A DNA stretch of 64,000 bases from Hybos culiciformis (taxonomy: Eukaryota; Arthropoda; Insecta; Diptera; Hybotidae), in the NCBI GenBank assembly GCA_964007475.1, contig OZ023273.1, positions 107,506,485 through 107,570,484 of the forward strand, in the 5' to 3' direction. The notes under the pieces were generated by a model that saw nothing but the letters and a program-made list of their open reading frames with translations, made no database searches and was not told where the DNA came from. Positions 48,929 through 61,800 of the stretch are shown here, piece after piece. Within the stretch, counting starts at the first letter, position 1, and each line of letters opens with the position of its first letter. Both the position numbers and the translations under genes were made by a program.

Positions 48929-51900
48929 AAATTATACTTTTTTTTTTGTAGCGGTAGAATTTTATTCTTAAATAATTAAAATATTTATTATTATATTATA
49001 TCTCTTCAATTTTAATAATTTTTTTTCAATTAAATTTATTGTATTTTCAAATTTAATACTGTATATAATACCAATTACATTCAAAACTCATTTAAAAATA
49101 GTTGGCAACACTCCGATTACGTCTTTAAAAAGAAAATTGCTTGAGGTTAAAAACATAAATTAAAAAATATTATAAATAAAGAGTCCAATGCAAAAAAAGA
49201 CAAGCCAACTCTTGAATAATCATTTTTTAATAATCAAAATTTCCTAATCAAAAAAATATTTTCTTAGTGTCTTAAAGAACTTGATATATATGTAGGTTAT
49301 TAAAGTACATAATTTAACTATAATTTTTAAACCCAATGTTCCCGACTTGATTATTAATGATGAAAGAACTCAAGTTTTTAAATGTAAAGATAAGAAATAA
49401 AAATATGGAACAGTATATTATAAATGAAGTATATTTGGTAAGTTTTCGAATTATTATATTTTCGGAATAATTTTTGTAACAGTCGATCTCGATCCATTTA
49501 CCCCATTTTCTTTCATTGCCCAGTCTGAATCCTTAGCGGGCTAAAAATTACGTATTTTTTTTTATGGTAAATAATAATTATATTGAATTCGTCGTGTTGC
49601 TAATTTGTAATTTTAACCTGATAAAATAATTTTGTATAAATTTCACATACTATACCTGCCTATATTACAAAACATACTTTATATATTATTTATGCATAAA
49701 AACAAATCTTCATATTTTTATTAAAATCTAATTTCAAGACAGAGAGCTTAGTTAGGTAAACTTAATTAAACCAAAAATACTACTCGTTATAGTTTTCGTT
49801 TTAGATTTCCCATATTGAAATAAATAAGAATAAAATTATGCTCATATTCGTCGACGAGTTTCAACCCTGAGGATAGTTGATCTTGATCATTTGAAACCGT
49901 TGAAATTAAGAACGGACTTTTAGAAAATTGACTACCAACAAAATGGTAAAAGATTTTGGAGTTATAGTTTCTGTATTTTTGTGCACAAATGTATAATATT
50001 TGACATAAAAAAAATATATTAAAAAAAATATGGACAATTTTTTTTCTCCATTTTATGTTTTTTTATTTAATAAATATTTGGATTTATCTTATTTTATGAA
50101 ACTGTTTTCTGAAATAATAGATGCTATCAATATGGCTTCTTGTAGTTTTAAAATCATAATTAAAAATTAAAGGTATATACATAATCTACATAGGACAGTC
50201 TCTAAACGGAAGGGTAAAATGTTGTTAATTGAATGTTCAAGAAGTTGATTGCATTGGAATTTGAATACAAATAAATCTCTCAAGAAACTAACTTCAGTAA
50301 TTCGTGATATTTTATTGTAGTTAATTAATTACAAAAGTAAGTTATACATAAAAAATTTTTTTTTACGAACATAAGTAAAATTTATTTATCCATATTTTAT
50401 ATAACAGCCACATTTGTATATTTGTAATTACTAATGTATATAATACATATAAATTGTCATTTTTCGAAACACTGTATTTTAAAGTTAGAATAAATCCAAT
50501 TTGAATATACTGTATATACCTCATTTGAAACAAATATTAAACCCATTCCATCAATTTCATAAGAAGCTAAAGTATTTCATATCATTTTTATTGAACCCCT
50601 AAGTAGTGAACACTTAATTATCAATTTCTATGTAAAACATCAGCTTAATTTTCAAATATTTTTTTCAATTTCTCTTACTAATATTTTGATTAAACTGCTA
50701 AAAAATAAAAACAAAATTACTAACATTTAAATTTTACTTATTAAATTTATTAAAATTTATTATAAAATTCTTATTTTTATAAATATAAGCTATGTTAATG
50801 AAAATAAAATAAATGTATCAGACTGTTAAATATTAAAATAATGAAAATATATATTATATATTTTTAAGAAAAACAGTTATTTCATATATCATTAATATAT
50901 ATACATATAATATAATATAATATATTTAAATTACAGAATAAAATATATAGATAAATTGTAAAAAAGAAAAACGAATTGAAATAAAAAACGAAATGGTATC
51001 AGGAAGCTTTTTTTTAATTTGTGTATATTACCTGTTGGAAAAATTGTTAAAAAATGGTATTTATATTAAACTTTAATTTGAAGAAATCAAAGATTCGTTT
51101 TGTATAAATTTTCATAATTATCAATGATTTAAATTATTTCAATGATTTAAATTATTTAAAAATCCTTCACTAATCAAGCTATGTATTTACGTACATGTGT
51201 ATATTATTATTTTCTAGAAAATTTCAATACCAGCGTTTTGCGAATTTTTTCACAAGGATGTAGTAGGGCATTAAGTCAGACTATAATAAGAGCAAGATTG
51301 TTAGATGGATTGTGCATGTTATAGAATAAAATTATATCAAAAACAAAATATTTACATAAAATAGAATTATTATTATATATATATATACAAAAGAAAAATC
51401 ATTATACAAAAAAAAAACAAAAAATAATATGAATTATATTTTAGTTGTGAGTTTGTTGAAAATTACATTATGTAAACATTGTGTAAAATCATTTAAAAAA
51501 TTTATTCAATGAAATTGATAATAAAAATACATAAAGTTGATATAAAATTTGAAAATTTTTTATTATTTTTCGAAGAGAATTTTCCCGAGTACAAAAAAAA
51601 GTGTTCAAATTTTGGAAATAAAAATTAAAATATTCTAAGTTAGTTTTTGATGAAATTATTTTAATGAAAATATCTTTAAAATTTTTTTCATAAATTTATT
51701 TCATTATCTTAACCCAAGGTTTCCAGTTTAATTTTTAATATTTTACGAAGCAAATATGTAATACAGATAATCTTATTAAAAAAAAATAACTCAAAATTAA
51801 TGAAACTTAATAAAAGACGTATATTAAAATGTAAGTAAAAAAAACTTTTTGATCAAATTGATAATAAGGAAAACTAACAAAATTTCTAGCTGAAGGAAAT

Positions 51901-54488
51901 CAATAATATGGCTGAACATTCTCTTGTGGAATAATACTAAACCCGTCATGCCAGTTGACAGTTTATTGTGATTCTAACACTACATAACATTTAATTTCTT
52001 TTCTTTTCAGTTAATATTCATACTTCAATGCTCACTCTTTCAGAAAACTAGATTATTTAATAATTATTGTTTAATTGCCTAAAATTAAAATATAAAATAA
52101 GTATACACTTAAAATAGAAAATAAAAAAATACTTTAATTAACATATTAGCTATATAGATATTGGGTACATAAAATAAAATTCGGTATAAGTTGTTAACAA
52201 AATTAGTTAGACAAATTTTCTTAACCATAATAATATTTTTCATAAAAATGAATTTACTTACCAAATTTTATTTGTAATCTCTCTTTTACCAGAAAATAAC
52301 GTAAACATTTTTTTTTTAATAAAAGCTTCTTGAAATTAATTATTGGAGCGTATTATAACAATTGATTTTTCTCTCTATAATTGAGGCAATTATAATATCT
52401 CTGTAGAAAAATCGAGGCTTAGAACGTAATGGGTAAAAAAACATTTTTCGACTCGTTCTTATATTAAAGTAAAAATAATGTTGGTCAAAAATATTTCAAA
52501 CAAAACCCGAAATTTTAATCTAAAAGGAAAATATAATGGTGAAAATATAATTGTGAGAAATCGGTGGGCCAGGCGTTATATCTTCTGAAACAAGAAGATG
52601 AGAAAAATGTTGACAAAGTTCCAGAAAGATAAATTAAAATTTTTGAACACATTATGCTTGCGCCAATAACTAAATCAATTTAATAGCAAAGAAATTTAAT
52701 TATTCGATGATTTAGCAGTCTTATGTAATTTAAAAAATGATTTGATAATTATGCAAAATTAATTTTTAGCTATTAACTACACAAAATATTTTCAGGAAAA
52801 AAGTTTTTTGAATATCTAATTTTGATAGAAATTTTTTTAGAATTTATTTTGGTTTTAAACTTTCACGAAAGCGGATTACAGTCATCTTAAGCTAAATAAA
52901 ATATTGTTATTTTTGTAATTGTTTCGTTGTTAAGTTTTAATTTGAAGAGCTTACCTAGCAGAAATATTTTTTTTTAAGTTCAATATTAATTTTAATTAAT
53001 TTTAAATAAAAAATTATTATCAATTTTATCAGTGACCTCCCAGTCGCAGCAAATTGAGTAAAACTATTCAGTTAAATAGGTATTTTGATGTTTATATTTT
53101 GTATGGTTTTTTTCTTGAAAAAGAAGGTTGTCTGTAGGTTTTTCCAAAAACAGTTGAATTCGATTAAAATAGGAATATTAAACTTGACAAATTTATCATC
53201 AAATATATATTTTTTCGAATGCAAATCATCAACTCTTTAAAATATATAAATTAAATTAAATCCATAATTATTTATACGTAAATGCAAACTATATGCAAAA
53301 GATGAATAACATATTGTTCCGTGTTCAAGGAAATTTCATTAAATTTATAGAAAAAATAATAATAAGTTCATTTCTGTTGAATAATATAAAAACTTTTCCT
53401 ATTTATTTTCTGATGAAAATAACTTAATTAGAATATCAAACATTAAAAGCCATTAATTTCCATATAGGATGTCCATATATAAATTTTATATAAATTGCGG
53501 TAATAAAACATTTTTTATATCAATATAAAAACACCAACTAACTAAGTAGTTATATTATTTATAGAAATTAATTTTTACACATACTTATCAAAGAAAAACA
53601 TCGCAATTAATTTTTTTTCGAAAATTATATTTTCACGGAAAAATTAAATGTATTTCGTAATTATTTTTTTATGAAAGAAATGAACTTGATCGTATGATTA
53701 CACAAATAAAAATATTCAATTACTTACACTAATGTTCTTACATTTTCACTATGCACAATAACTATAATCAATCAATTAATATGAAAAGTGTATCGATAGA
53801 CTTTATAAATTAAATAGTAAAATGAGTTTACATTATAAGTTTTTGAACTCTTGCCGTATAATATTAAAAGATTAATTAATTTTAAGAACCGAAATGTAAA
53901 CAAAATATTATCTCTCTTTTACAAATATTTATAAGCTTTGAATTGCAATTATATAATGACGAGTTGGTGTATATTAAAAGTAATATAATTTTTCTTTTTT
54001 ATTTCATTAAGGAAAACATTAAAAAAATTGTAAACTGTGATTAAAATTCATTACAATAAAATTTTATCTCAACCCAGTTTCGTGAACTAACCCACAAATG
54101 ACATTTAGAAATTTTTTAAGATTATCAATATTTCAATATTATGGTACGTTGTGGTTGTATTAAAAGCCCATGATTTATAAAATATATTCTAGTTCAAAGT
54201 TAAATTTTCAGTAAAAATTAATTTTATTGTGTGATAGTCTGAAAAAGTTTTTTTTGATATCAGATTTCATATTATTTAAAAATTATTATTATATTTAAAA
54301 TTTATTTCGTTATATTCGATATCTTGTTTGAATATCAATTAAAATTTTAATACTAAAATGTTCTATGACAAAAAATTGTATAATTTATTTAATTTTAATT
54401 TTATTTAATTTTTCCTCAATTTATAAAAGTAATCTATACTACATACTCATGGAACTAATAGGTAAATAGTGAACTTATTACTGATAAG

Positions 54489-54541
<53 letters not shown>

Positions 54542-55157
54542 CGAATTACACAATTATGTATATTGAACATTTTAGAAAAATCTAAAACAATTAATAAAAA
54601 TTTTCCCTTTAAAAAATATCATTAATATTACTAAGTTTATATAAAATAAATTATTATTACAAAAGAATTATTCTAAAGCATTTTTATTATATCTTTTCTG
54701 AATTTTAATAAATACCTTTTGAAATTTTCTAACGCTGTATGTGCATTTTTAATTACAGAACACTTCTTAATTGATTGAATATAATTAATACAAAAAGTTA
54801 TTTTTTTTTATTTAGATAATTTAATAAATGGTAAGAAGTTGCATTCTCTAGTCAGTGTTAATATTTAATACCTAACAGTAACATTAAATAGAAATAAAAT
54901 ATAATTAATTTATAAAAAATTTAAATTAAACAATTTTGAAAGCTTTGAACACATTATATCGAGAAAAAAAAACACTTTAACGGCAACTTGTTTTTTTTTT
55001 CCATTTTATTTAATCTACAACACATTGCTTCACATTGCAGATTCTAACAATCTTATTGTAGTTCAAATTTATTAATTAACTATTATCAAGTATTATAAAC
55101 AACTTAGTTAAAAATACATAATTACATATACATATAATAATTGAACAATAGTAGATT
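48929..55157. other. AT-rich DNA downstream of the START-domain gene
   Basis: The 3' UTR must begin here; the first clear AATAAA on the plus strand is near 49175-49182. The rest is A/T-rich without recognisable genes, apart from a TA-dinucleotide run at 54491-54539. Confidence 0.5.
54491..54539. repeat. TA dinucleotide microsatellite
   Basis: An uninterrupted (TA)n run of about 49 bp. A shorter one lies at 2668-2690, beside the exon 2 donor of the PGM2-type gene. Confidence 0.95.
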
Positions 55158-55335
55158 ACAATACATGTTAAGAAAATTTGTTATTCTTGCGAGTTGTGTA
55201 TACACACAAACACATAGACACGAGTCATGTTTATATCACGAGACCGAAGGTCGAGTGATATAATATTGACGAGTGTCTATGTGTTTGTGTGTATACACAA
55301 CGAGCTGTATAACAAATTTGATTAACATGTATTGT
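55158..55335. repeat. 178-bp inverted repeat with nested central hairpin
   Basis: The left arm starts ACAATACATGTTAA and the right arm ends in its near reverse complement. Long matching stretches such as GTTGTGTATACACACAAACA (left) and the complementary TGTTTGTGTGTATACACAAC (right) make arms of about 80 bp with few mismatches. The centre, GACCGAAGGTC at 55242-55252, is itself a short hairpin. It is a candidate miniature foldback element; no target duplication identified. Confidence 0.85.
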
Positions 55336-55424
55336 ATACTGCTTTAATGTGCATGGGAGAGGTAGTTGCAAAGAGAGAATATAGAGATAATTTATAATAA
55401 AAAATAAAGATAAAAGAAATGGAG

Positions 55425-55675
55425 GGAAATATTCCACGTTAATCATTCTTTAATTTCCTTTTCTTTTACAGATAAAAGAAGATTTGGGAAATATTCCACG
55501 TTAATTCTTCTTTAATTTCTCTTTCTTTTGCAGATAAAAGAGGATTTGGGAAATATTCCACGTTCATTCTTCTTTAATTTCTCTTTCTTTTGCAGATAAA
55601 AGAGGATTTGGGAAATATTCCACGTTCATTTTATTTATTTTATTTCTTTCTTTTAGAGATAAAAGGAAAAAAGAG
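55425..55675. repeat. 62-bp tandem array, four units
   Basis: GGAAATATTCCACGTT recurs at 55425, 55487, 55549 and 55611, an exact 62-bp spacing, and a degenerate unit follows. Each unit includes a T/C-rich tract ending in TTTTGCAGATAAAAG or a close variant, which mimics a 3' splice site. The second and third intervals are nearly identical, so the expansion is recent. Confidence 0.93.
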
Positions 55676-55735
55676 AAATATTGTGAGTGTGAGTGATATT
55701 ATTTTTGTTTATAGTATTACGCAGTTCAAAAAGAA

Positions 55736-55882
55736 GAATGTAAATACAACATAGAGCAATGTAAATACAATTTACATCACAGGGAAATGTAAATACAATT
55801 TACATTCCTCTATAATTGCATGTGTATTGATGCATGTAATGGACCATTTACCGAGCTAAATTTGCGAATGTAAATACAACTT
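55736..55882. repeat. Repeated ATGTAAATACAA motif, twice as a hairpin
   Basis: ATGTAAATACAA appears four times. Two copies are followed by TTTACAT, so that ATGTAAAT-ACA-ATTTACAT forms perfect 8-bp-arm hairpins. It lies directly beyond the 62-bp array. Function unknown. Confidence 0.75.
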
Positions 55883-58800
55883 ACCGAAGCCATGCGCATT
55901 AAAATACTTTATTTAAAATTTTAATTAATTTCATAAATAATACTCAATTAAATAAAAATTGACATAGGTCTTTAGTAAATAATTTATCAATAATTGAAGT
56001 CTTTAATACAAAACAATAAAATTTATAGATTATGTGTACGAGAAATATTATGAAAGTCAACGATCTCAAAGTATAAATTTAAATTGTTGTAAGACAATTT
56101 CTATATGAAAAGAAATATATGAAAAAATGGATTAGATTTAAAATGGCTTTCATAAACAGATTGCGTTTTAACTAAAATTTCATTGGCTACAATAAGAGTA
56201 AGCATAATAAAAATTAGAAAAACTTTTTCTAAACTGTCAAAATAATTACCAAATTTTCCAAATTTATTTTAACAAAGTATTAAAACAAAGGTTATCAATG
56301 GATAGAATTTTTTTTTCTGAATTATATATATCAGATATTATTGAGTATCAAAAGTTTTTTTTTAAGAATCCTTAAAAATACTGAAAATTTAATAAAAATC
56401 ATTTATTAGGCGTATATGATCCTAAAAATAAATTCAATTTATTACTATTATTCTTTTTTTACGGACAAAAATGGATAAAAAAGTTTTTTAATCATTAATT
56501 TTAATTTAATCAGTTTTTACGTCCTTTTTTCTTTAAATAGTTTTGTTGTTACAAAAGGCATCATAAATAATTTATTTCAATTCAAGGTCAACGTTTCGTT
56601 TATTTTCTGAATTTTATCATGACATCAAGGAAGAAATAAATAATACAAAAATAACAAATGTTCTGTGATAAACTTTTTAAAATATACAGGTATATAAAGT
56701 ATACAATGTATTTAATTTAGTTATTATCATAAATTTGATTCTAAGCGTTTCGAATACATCTTATCTCACATAAAACATTATTAAACTTAGAACACAGCTT
56801 CAATTAACATAAGTAAGATATCTTATCTATACGTATTACTTAAGTTAAGTTAAGTTCTCTTTCAAGAATTGATCTATGCAAATCATTAAAAAAAAACAAA
56901 ATACATGTTAGGCAGCTTTTTAAAACTGAAATATATAATAATATAATGCAATATTTATGAATAAGCTTATACATTGTACTAAAAATATATATTTTTAACG
57001 AATCTTATTCGTTCCACAAATGTTCTAGTCGAGTAACACTAGTATTTTAATTTATTCCATATACATAATTATTTATATATTAAGCCGAAGTTGATAATGA
57101 TATGAATATGAAGTGAGCCAGAATTAATCAGTATTTTAATTGTTGAAAATTAAAATTTTATGGTATTATAGGAAAATTTATATAATAAATATTAAATTTT
57201 ATTAGAAAAATATCAATAATTAATTGTTTATTATGGTAGTTAATTTATTTACATGGTTCGTTTAACATAATTTAATACATTATAATAGTTATATAAGCTT
57301 TTTATATCCTATTTTATTATTGGAGCTTTTTATGACGAATGCTTTAATCTAATCTAAAATTAATTTCATTAAAAAGATCCTGAACTTGAACTTTATTTAT
57401 TTTTATTTACTTATAAATATAAACAAAAAAAAACTATGTACGTACATTGCTCATATATTCTACATAAATATTTACTCTTTTGTTGCACAGATGATATCCT
57501 TAAATATTACACAAAACTTAAACGTATAAATAAAAATGTTATGCTTCTGAGTCAATTTGTAACAAAACAAATAATTTAAAAAAGAAGCATAATTTATTAC
57601 GTACAATTCAGAGATAAATTTAGCAACTTTTCTAAGTATAACTAATTTTTTCTTTAATTTTAATATTTTGGCTTTCATCTTTAATGGTACTTCCTCGTCA
57701 GTTCAAATTATTTTGCAAATTCAGACGTCTTTTCTATGAATTACTTAAATGTCAAGTTTTGTAATTATAGTATTTAGAATAAATTTATTGTATTATGCTT
57801 TGAAAAAAAAAATAAAAATTATTAGAGAATTATTATCAATTTAAATTTTAATTGATTCAGAATTTGAGTTTTGATAATTGAGAATATTGAGTTATCATTT
57901 AGTTATTATAATTGTATAATTATATCATAATACAATTGATTGTCTGTTTGCATAGTAGTAGAGAACACTTTCAGTTTATAAGACTACTAAAACTAGAATA
58001 TTGTTTCCTAAAATATAAGTGTTTTGAAGAATTTAGGTGGTATGTTTTTCACTAGGACTAGAGTATAATGATATGAGTAACAAAATAATACTTACAAAAA
58101 TATATTTAATAAAATATTTTCCAATATCAATTTATACAGAATTCATGATTGAACCTATAAATATTGAAGTCCGATATATGTCCGAATATTCTAAAACTCG
58201 TAAAATTATATAAAATTAAATTTTTTTTGCATTTAAAACACATTTTCATTGATGTTTTATAAAAGAAAATAAACTGTTGCGCTTTAAGTTTTTATTCTTT
58301 CCAGGAAAACAAAATAAAATTTTATAGCCGTATACATTTCAATGTATCTTAAATTCGTAAATTTTTCCCAAAAGGCAAATAAAAACATTTTTTTATAAAA
58401 TTTAATTTAGTATCCTTCTAATTGTAATCGCGATTAAACGCAAAAACAAAAAATATATATATATAATATAAAATAAAAATAAAGATTTGAAAACATAATA
58501 TTATTTAAAAAAACAAAATAAGAATTTTTTTTTGTAACTGGTATTGTAATTGCCGGTTGTAAAGCAATTTAATTATTGTAATAATGAGAAATATATTTAA
58601 ATTAGAGATTAATGAAAAATAATGTTTCTTAAAATTTATTTTAAGAATTTTGTTTTAAATAATAGGTCCGCAGTATTCAACTCTGCTGTGTTGATAACGT
58701 ATATGAACTTTGAAACCGTTTTGTTATTTTTCAATTCCTAGTGTTTGATTGATTTGATTTGATTTGATTTGATAATATCCTGAGGTTTATTTTCCATTAA

Positions 58801-61800
58801 CAAAAATCTTGTAAAATTTTAGAAGCATTTTATTTTCATTCATTAATTAAATCGAAAATCATTTAAGGAGTTTTTAAACAATTTATTTAAATTTAAATTA
58901 AATTAATATAAGAATTATAACCAATATAATATTAATTTAATACTATATGAAATTAAATAATTAATAATTACAATATTATTTACTTAAAACAAAAAAAAAT
59001 TTTTCTGCTCTAATATATATAAAAGTATAATAAAGTTGATTTAAGTTTAATTTAAATTAATTATTAAAATAATTTAATTTTGTCTATCATCATGATGATC
59101 AAATTGGATTTATAATAAAATAAAAAAAAAAATTTGAAAGCGAAATATAAATTATCGCATTAATTTTAAACTAAAGCATTTATATTTACATTATAGTCAT
59201 ATAGTTAATTCATTATTCAGGTCTGGAAAAAAATTCATGGCCAATATTAATGAAATTAAAGTTTCATATTTTATATAATGCATTTTTCAAAACATAACTA
59301 TTTATATTTGTATATATATTCAATAAAACATTTATGTTTGAAATATGTCATCGGAAGATGTACCATAAATAGCAACTTCATTTAAAAAAATAATTTTCCT
59401 TACTAAATTTTTAAGGAACATCAAACTCTGTTCATTTCATTAAATTTTAAAGAATTTTTACTAATAGAGTTTTAAGAAAGCAAACAAAGTAGCGAATAAT
59501 TTATTAACCATTCAATAATTTCAATTGAAAATTTTGAGAAAATAAAAATTTAAATATTCTTGAAACTTTTATCAAGAATTACCTATATATTATACATATG
59601 TAAATATCTATTAATAAAAAATAATAATAGTTAATATGATCAAACTAAAATTTTGTATGTACCTATACCTAATTTTTTGTAATTAACCTTCAATATGTAA
59701 TAAAAAAATATTATTTTAATATTTTTATATTGATAAATATTTAACAGTATTATAATAAAATTATATAATGAAGCATAACTGCATCATAATTAGGATGTAA
59801 ATATTTATTTTTGGCTTTTTTATAAACATTTATTTATGCCCATAAACGTGAAAGTCTTTAATAAAATTTTTAATGACTTTTATGATTGATGCAATCTATT
59901 TTTTATTAATTATTATATATTTTTTTATTTCGAAATATATGCATATATTTACTTAACAATAGCTTCCTAATTTTTTGGATTTATTCTTAGAATTAAAATT
60001 TAAGCTTCTAAATTAACAACAAACTTTTTTGTATTTGACATTATAAAAGTATTTAAAAATAAATTTAATGTAAATATTTTAATAAAATATCTATAATAAA
60101 ATAACCATAATATTTATATTATAACGTCTACATAATAAAATAATATTAAAAATAAATTTTATGGAGTGTCAATTAATTGAATAAATATAGAAGAATTATT
60201 GATTTTATTTATCTCCATGCGTAATTGAAACTCCATACACGATTTTTAAGGAATCGCAACTACTATTTACATTAGATTACATTAGATTAGAGACTCGAAT
60301 TTGCATATAATTTTTCTTTATAGCAGTTTCAAATTCAGCTCAATAACAGTTAACATTAATTTTATAATAAATCATTTTAAACTTTTTTTTTTAATATTAC
60401 GATATATTAATTTTAATTTCTATTTCACTAAGTATAGGGCAACCCTAAGCTGGATTTTTTTTAACATATTAATTATAAAAATTTCATTATTAAGCATGTA
60501 TAAATGTGAACAACTAAGTATTTACAAACCACTTTATATCAATTCGGCATTAGTAACACTAACAGTCTTTAAAGTTAAGTAATAAATGAAGCATAGTTCC
60601 ATAATATTTTTAACATTTAGCACTTTATTTAACATTTATTTAACACAAATCATCAAGTTAATGTTAAAATAGTATTTTCTAATATACTTAAAATAGTTTA
60701 ATTTGCTAAATTTTATCCAAAAAAAACTAAAACTTCTAATAAGCTCGGCAAAAACATGTAACTAAGTATTACGAGAACAATTAAAAAAAAACTTTGTAAC
60801 TATATTATTATATAATAGTGTGATGGAAACAATAACCTTAATCGGCATTCAATATTATATAAAGGTTCCTGATATAGAAAAACTATTTACCTTGCTGTCA
60901 ATGAGTACATTTATTATATTAAATTGTGTTAACGCAGACTTTATTTCAGTTTGAATTATTACAAGGAAAAAATGCAATTTTTTTATTTAAATTTATTTAT
61001 GTAAATTTTTTTACTTCAATCTCGTGCTACATATTGTTATGCCACGCCCGCTGTGTCCCGGTCATATTGAAAGAATAAGTTTAACCATCTACAAACAAAT
61101 GAATTTTTGTTTTTCTGTTTTGACGTTGACGTTTAATTTTTTTATTTTATTTTTTATTAATTTCAAAAAATACAATCAAAAGGCTAATAAAATCCTATAT
61201 CGCAATTCCTAAGTAATTAAAAAAAAACTATTTATATTTATAATCTGGATTAAATTTCCAAAAATATATTCCGTTCCACTTTTTCGTCGGAGTGCGTAGA
61301 ATATGCATTTCATTTCTCTTATTCCGATACTGTTTTTTTAATAAACTAATAATTCATTGAAAGCAAATAATAAAGAATAAACATCTTCAAAAAAAAAAAT
61401 ATATATCTTTAAATTTTCTTACTTTAAAAATTTAATAATTGTAACATTTGTTCTTTAAATTATTATTTTTTTAACTATGTTTACAATAAAAGCTCCTATC
61501 GAGAACTAAATAACAACAAAGAAGAAAATAAAAAAATCGAAAAATGAATTTGAAAAATCTCAATATTAAATGCAACGTACATAACTGATGTTCAGTTCAA
61601 AAATAATGTTTAATCGGATCAGATCGAGAATACCTACATTCAAAAATTAATTTAAAATATAAGAATTTTTTTAATTAAAAGTTAAAAATAGTGTTTACTC
61701 CGTTGATAAAAGTTTGTAACAAAAAATTTGGAAAATTTCCGATTATTCAAAAGTATGGCAAAAACTACCAAAAAATTTATTTAAAAATTATTTAATGCCT

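Noticed and set aside
55231..55446. 71-codon minus-strand frame
   Set aside because: It runs through the 178-bp inverted repeat into the start of the tandem array; no conserved features.
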